Positions 57,557 to 64,000 of a stretch of 64,000 nt of DNA are shown piece by piece (the first letter of the stretch is position 1; the number at the start of each line of letters is the position of its first letter). The notes beneath the pieces are model-generated. The model was not told the DNA's origin. It was given only the letters and a program-made list of their open reading frames with translations, and did no database searches. A program made the translations under genes and the position numbers. Source of the stretch: Rhabdophis nuchalis. Its lineage: Eukaryota; Chordata; Lepidosauria; Squamata; Natricidae. Location: contig CM077658.1 in the NCBI GenBank assembly GCA_039707465.1, positions 15,718,574 through 15,782,573 on the forward strand, read 5' to 3'.

Positions 57557-58976
57557 GGGACCTAAATTGTGAAAGAAACCTAAACTGGATCACAAGATTA
57601 TGACACTTTGGGGATTGGTGCCATCTTCAAGTTACGTCTGAGCCTCAATTTTTTTTTTAAACTGCTTGCATTGGTGAATTCTGGATTTGCATGTTTTCTG
57701 TCCAGACTCCTAAGTGATCCTATTCCCAAACTTTGCTTCCCTTGAATGTAATTCTTTGTTAAACAGAGCATTATCCCAAAACAAAAACTTGATTATTTTG
57801 CAGATGGGCATATCCATGCTTCCTTCCCTGGCAAACTATTCAAATGCTTCAAAGAGTTAAATAATTGAAATAGTTGAAATCCTGTACTTTTTGTCAGTCA
57901 CATAAAAATGCTTTGATTCAATTGCCTTCATGAAAAAGGCAATTTATTTAGCATAAAATTACCTTTCCCCCAAGAAACTGGATTTTAAATTTAAAATAAT
58001 CCTCCTCCTCCTCCTCCTCCTCCTCCTCCTCCTCCTCCTCCTCCTCCTCCTCCTCCTCTTCCTCCTTTACCAAAAATATTTTTGAGGTCACTGTTTTTTT
58101 CTTTTTTTTTGAAGATGATGGATATTCTCCAGTATTGCTGAGTCTAGCTCAATTTTTGAGACAAAATATCTTCCCTCTGTCTCTTTTTCAAAGAATAATG
58201 ACATAAACACAAGTACAGCCTGACTCATCCAGCGGTAGTAGATTCAGCACGGATAGTACAAATCAAATTTTGCCCATGATTCCACTTAAAAAAAAAAAAA
58301 CATATTCTGCAGCATTGCTTATATCCGTTTCCTTAGGTATCTCATGGTGTCATTAATTTGGCAATTATTGTTATTAGGGCATTATTATAATTATTATTTA
58401 CTACCAGTAGTAATTATTTTTTTTCAAAAATTAGCTGAAAAGAGAGTGTTCGGTATTCTCCATGGAAATGCCACTGTTTTGACATGCCACAAATGAAAGA
58501 GATTCACTATCTAAACTGAATGCTATTATTAACGTCACATTATTGTAGTCTCAGATCTGTTGAGCATCTTTGCACCCCTAATAAAAGAAGGAAAGCTGGC
58601 AGGCAAATGGGAGGCAGCTCTTCCACCCGTAGTCACAGCAGGTCTCCAATTTAGCTCAAACTCTAATTGTGGTGTTCTTTGGGTGTGATTGAACCATCCG
58701 TTCTTGGCTTGCAGTTAGATGGCCTTTAGATGGAAGATCTAAGACTACAAATCAAATTGCCTCTTTGCCCTCAAGACTGAGGCTCAAAATGAAGCTTCCT
58801 GAAATGAAGAGCTGTGATTACTCAACTGCCCCTTTGTTCTGTGCTTCTAAAGAAGCCACCATAGAAATGTAACATTTTGGTCGCTTTTTAACTCTAATAG
58901 GAAATCATATTTTAAGGTGAAAGTCAAAATTAGATTAAAACTGGGGAGCTCTCAAGCAAGATATTCATTACGCAAC
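57557..58976. other. Unassigned intergenic sequence with a (CTC)n tract
   Basis: 57998-58067 is a (CTC)n run of about 23 units. 58320-58560 and 58600-58720 are unique-looking; possible conserved DNA, untested. Confidence 0.5.
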
Positions 58977-59204
58977 TGTAGGACATGGCTAGGCTGAGCC
59001 CAAAGATGGGGTCAAACACATCATCAACTTGGAGTCGTTATGCCCCCAAAAGAGACCTAAGTCCACCCCCTCCTTGAAGTTTATTGACTCTTATCTGGTG
59101 CCAAATGACCATTAGTAGAGTTCAGATTCTTGTGTGTAGGTAGCATGAATAAATTTGTAGTACTTTTGAGCTCAATCCTGGCTCCTGACTTCTTGCACCT
59201 GACA
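58977..59204 (+). mobile_element. LTR-like interspersed repeat, uninterrupted copy
   Basis: GCTAGGCTGAGCCCAAAGAT, CTAAGTCCACCCCCTCC, GACTCTTATCTGGTGCC, AGAGTTCAGATTCTTG and GCATGAATAAATTTG match both halves of 12873-13470. A TG start, AATAAA near the end and a CA terminus (CACCTGACA) fit a solo LTR, but no target duplication was seen. Confidence 0.6.
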
Positions 59205-59834
59205 ATAGCCACTGAACACCCAGGTCTGGTGCATATAATCTAAAATTTGCCGAACCATTGTTTATTGAGTGACCCCATTGACAGTTGACAAACCATGCCA
59301 TACCAGTGGCTTAATTTAAAGCTATGTTTGTTATGTGAAGTCTCAGTTTTCCCTTTCAGCTTTTGTTTTGTAAAAGGTAAATAGTTAACAATCATATATA
59401 CTGGTTTAAACTCTTTGAAATTAAATGCCGGATACACAATTAGTAAAGAAATGTAAACAGCTAGATCAGGAATCCCTGTGCTATTATACTGTGTAGGAAT
59501 CCAGTGTTATTTAAGACTATTGCTGGTGTAGAGAGGATTGTTACTGTACTGTGTTTACTTGTGGAGGTGGTGAAGGTGATGTATGTGGGTTGACTCCCAA
59601 GGAAATATTACAAATAACATCATGAAATAATCTGAGATGTATTTAACTTCTTCATTGTAAACGTCTTGCCAGCCTCCTCAAAAGAATTCACTCCAGATTG
59701 CCATTAATGAGAAGTTGTAGAAATCCACGCAAGGGTATCTCCTTGTTTAAAACCCAAACATGGGTCTTAAATGGCATTATAATCTTTCAAACTAGTCTAT
59801 GGAAATTTTCAGTCATCCAGGACAAGGTTGTCCC
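59205..59834. other. Unassigned intergenic sequence
   Basis: No feature recognised. Confidence 0.5.
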
Positions 59835-59990
59835 CAAAAGGCTTTTTCAAAAGGCAACTGGACTTTGTTTTTCCTTGAAGACATTTTTGCTTCTCGGCTA
59901 TGAACTGAAGAAGCATCTTGGATGAGAAGTTAAATGTCTTCAAGGAAAAATAGGTCCAGTTGCCTTTTGAAAAAGCATCTGTGGGATATC
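59835..59990. repeat. Foldback repeat P, well-preserved palindrome
   Basis: The left arm CTTTTTCAAAAGGCAACTGG with ACTTTGTTTTTCCTTGAAGA and the right arm TCTTCAAGGAAAAATAGGTC with CAGTTGCCTTTTGAAAAAGC are near-perfect inverted copies around GCTTCTCGGCTATGAACTGA. Confidence 0.8.
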
Positions 59991-61299
59991 TCCGTTTCCA
60001 AGAAATTTAGAGCTTTGTGGGCTACATACAAAATCCACTCTGAATTATCCTGCAGGTTCCTGTCCCCTATAAGAGCCACTGTGTGGCAGAACCTGTGTTG
60101 AGAATAGGCCATGGCTGAAATAAATTTGAGCCTGGGTCTCTTTGAGTCAAGTCCAACATGTTAATTTCTCTACCATACCGCTTCTCCGTGTGCCACTTCT
60201 TCATAAATAACTGAAGAAATTTTCATTCAGAAGCCCTCGGTTCCAATTACATAGAATGATACAACCAAACTAAGTTTCAGATGCCTGTCTGCATTTATAT
60301 ATGAGGTGTGAAAAATAAGTTTCTGTTTGCAGTCCCTTAGCAGCACACTGGAAGACAATACAATTTGCTGTCTGTCTCCCCCCCCCCCCCGAAATCTATA
60401 TACAATATTCAGGAAAGGGGGAAGGGAAAAAAAACATACTATAAAGTGTGTGTACGTGGGGATCTCTCATTGTCAACTTGTGCTGTAACAGCCAATTAGC
60501 TATTTGGTGGTCTTGCCTGCCATAGATAAAGCATCAATCTACAATGAATCTGTGTCCTATAACTGTGCAGAAACACACAACCAGAAACACAACAGCTGCA
60601 GTAACAGGTGGTGGGCAAGTGGTGATTGAAAGATGGAGTAAACGCAGAGAGCTTTCGGAGTGTGTGACTCTCTGCCCAAAATATTCCGGGTAAAAGAAAA
60701 GAAAAGAAAAGAAGGAGTGGGGGCAGGCAGAGAAAGCGAGAGAAAGAGAGGGAGAGGCGGAAAGAGACAATGAAAACGTTGCAAGGGAGAATTATGTCAT
60801 TCTTTTTGAACGTTCCGTGATGTGGATTCTCCAGGGCAATTCCTTTGGGAATGCCGGCAGTGGCTCAGCCAGTTGTGTGGCTTGAAATAGGAAGCTTGGA
60901 AGGCGTAACTATCTCTGTATTTTCTTGTTGGTGCCAAGGGTTGCCATTGAGTAGTCCTCATCTTGACATAAAACCAATGCAGAATTTTGCATCTGGCTTT
61001 TAAAGCCACCGCTGGGACTTGTGATAAAACACTGCGTGGCTCACATCGGGGCATCCCGGGAACTTCCTTCTCAATTACCATCAAAAAATGTGTCAGTGGC
61101 TTTCTCGAAGCTTACGGCTCAGCAAGAGGGAACGTTATAAGTGGAGGCATTGGATATTCAGCAAGCTTTATAGTCTCACGGCAATTGACAATTAAAAGGT
61201 ATATTCGGAGACTTGGCCAACTCATTTTTGGATCACGAGTCCGTCCGTGTTTGCATACATCTCTTCTGTCCCCCAACACTGTAAAAAGCCATGAATATT
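59991..61299. other. Unassigned intergenic sequence
   Basis: C run at 60379-60391, purine-rich stretch near 60693-60770. No convincing exon or repeat family. Confidence 0.45.
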
Positions 61300-62160
<861 letters not shown>

Positions 62161-63170
62161 TACAAAAAAAAGAAGAAGACATATTGATGGCTTTTCATTG
62201 CCTCGTGGTGATTCCTGGTCCTACTCAATATGTTAAGTGCAGCCCCCCCATTCATTAGAAGTGATACGCTCGTAGCTGAGGCCCACAGCGTTACTGGCAG
62301 CACGATCAACTAAAAGAGATGAAGTGACAGGGGCCTAGATCAGTCTTCCATCATTCTACCCGATCATTTTATGCAGCCCCATTTGGCTTTTGTCCTCCCT
62401 CCTTTAATCTTCCTGCAATTTTCAAAACGTTCTCCTGAGGTCTGCAGAATTCCAGAGCATTTATAAAAGAATGAAATAACAACGTTCCCTGGCCGGGTCG
62501 TTCTTTTGCTGACTGTCCTGACCAATGAAGCTCTTGCATGGGGGAAGGGAAAGAGGGAGAAAGAAATTTCAGAGGTTTGCAAAGTGTGGGGGACGAAAAC
62601 AGGCCGTCCTTGAAGCGCGAGTGGGAAAACACGGTCATCTTCTTGTACGGTTGCTTTCGTTCTTGCTTTTTTTTAATCCGTGGGGAAATTTGTAAACGTG
62701 CATTCCTAGATCAAAATTCCGTCTTCCGTTCGGGCATTTTGGATTTCCCTTGGCATTCCGGCCACACTCTTAAAAGAAGTTGCGGGCACTTAAACTTGTT
62801 AACTCCATTGGCATCTTTTGACATATTTGAAAAACCGTAGCTTTCTTCTTAGAGCAGAGGTGCAAAATCTGAAGAAAATAAATAAGTCACTCTTAAAAGC
62901 TTGGATACAACTCACAGAGACGTCCAAAAATTAATACAGAATAACAGCTTTTCAGAGGAATGTTTATCCACACGCACCTTATCTCGTTTAGAGCACTGCC
63001 AGATCACTAGTTTCCAAACACAGGGCAAAGCAAAACTTGGCACAGAGTCTCTTATGATCACAAACAGAACTTTATGGACTGAATGGTTTCCTGCAAAAGC
63101 CCATTCCCCTTTCCTTCCTCTTTTGTTTCCTATGGGAGGGGCCAATCACCTCCAGGGTGTGGCTTTACTC
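62161..63170. other. Unassigned intergenic sequence
   Basis: No repeat family or gene recognised. Confidence 0.45.
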
Positions 63171-63440
63171 TTAAGTTGACCCTGCTTTCTTAGTAGTCCT
63201 TGTCTTCTGGCAGCTCTGCGCATGTGCACACTGGGCACAGGCTCCAGCTGTTCTTCTGCCTCGCTCCCTCTCTGCCTCCAATGCAGAACCCTCGTCTGAG
63301 CTTTCCTCTACCCCTGCGACAGGCCCATGTTTCTCCCCAACCTCCTCATTGTCTGACTCTGTTGCCAGCTCCACTGGCCAGCACACTTCCTCTATTGCTT
63401 TCAGCCTTTGCTCCCATAACCCGCTTCATTATATACTCTT
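63171..63440 (-). mobile_element. Acidic-peptide repeat, copy 2, antisense
   Basis: A minus-strand frame at 63171-63386 encodes ELATESDNEEVGEKHGPVAG then VEESSDEGSALEAERERG, aligning with KLAADSNREEVGEEPGPVLE and GSNEGSVLETEK of copy 1. Conservation of the reading frame between two diverged copies indicates descent from a coding sequence. Confidence 0.55.
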
Positions 63441-64000
63441 TAAAATGTAAATAATCTCCTGATTATCTCCTTGTAAACAGCAGTCCTATGGATCCAGGAT
63501 CATCTTTGCATCTCTGACAATCAGGGTGCTTTGCTTATTTATCAGATCTGTCTGCACCTGTGCCATTACTCTTGATTGCAGTTTAGGAAAAACCTAACTT
63601 AACTGGATGCAATCTAATTTTTTTTTTAAAGGCGGCATGCAGATGTGAAGGAAACTGCTGATATTAGCAAACCAACCACAAGCGTATGTGTAGCCATGCA
63701 TACATGCATGCACATGAGGGAGAAGATGATTTTGAGCAACTTCAATTCGTGTTCTTCTCTGAATATAAAGCATCAGTTACTTTGCTAAAAGCCTCACTTG
63801 GTGTCAGGCTGGAACATCCGGAGCTACTCATAAATAGTCTCCAGGAGAAACTTCATTGTTAGTCACATATGTTACAAGAATCTCACTAGAATGACTGCAT
63901 TCCCTTGGAAATGGTCAGATGTGGCTTCAGGGATTCTGGGGGAGATCAAGTCTATTGTTTCCCACCATGAAAGGATTCTAAACTTGACCCCCTCTTAACG
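63441..64000. other. Unassigned intergenic sequence
   Basis: No feature recognised up to the window edge. Confidence 0.45.

Overview
The window looks like squamate reptile DNA, most likely snake. It holds a long GATA/TATC (Bkm-type) array, a Bov-B LINE 3' end in the form common in snakes, CR1/L2-clade LINEs with microsatellite tails, two tRNA-derived SINE families, abundant hAT-like non-autonomous transposons and many simple repeats. Family names come from pattern recognition without a repeat database, so the class (LINE, SINE, hAT) is firmer than any family name.

Only one protein-coding gene is supported. The last coding exon of TSHZ3 (teashirt zinc finger homeobox 3) lies on the + strand at 29795-32997. 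It begins after a clear branch point, polypyrimidine tract and AG acceptor, and runs without interruption to a TAG stop. It carries nearly the whole protein: five zinc fingers, a PIDLT co-repressor motif and an atypical homeodomain. The short first coding exon lies upstream of the window. Positions 1-29794 are therefore read as the 3' part of TSHZ3 intron 1, and roughly 33.0-35.6 kb as 3' UTR. The rest, to 64000, is downstream intergenic DNA. Most other open frames are LINE remnants, microsatellite readthrough or chance.

Layout: 1-9.6 kb is intron with the GATA array and three hAT-like elements, all three with 8-bp target duplications. 9.6-17.9 kb is a pile-up of LINEs inserted into older repeats (L2 in hAT, L2 in SINE, L2 in an LTR-like repeat), with an L1 end and a CR1 end. 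18-29.8 kb is sparser intron with SINEs and hAT copies. 29.8-35.6 kb is TSHZ3 and its presumed 3' UTR, which contains a 160-bp tandem duplication. 35.6-57.6 kb is intergenic with SINEs, palindromic elements (one a perfect 126-bp palindrome), a Tc1/mariner-like element, Bov-B and a head-to-head AAT/ATT array. 57.6-64 kb holds an LTR-like repeat, an L2 and two copies of a repeat encoding an acidic peptide.

TSHZ3 normally sits in a gene-poor region rich in conserved regulatory DNA. Several non-repetitive AT-rich blocks could be such elements, but that needs cross-species alignment. I found no RNA gene, CRISPR array or new multi-gene system. The unusual content is structural: nested insertions, palindromes and a possibly unclassified acidic-peptide repeat.
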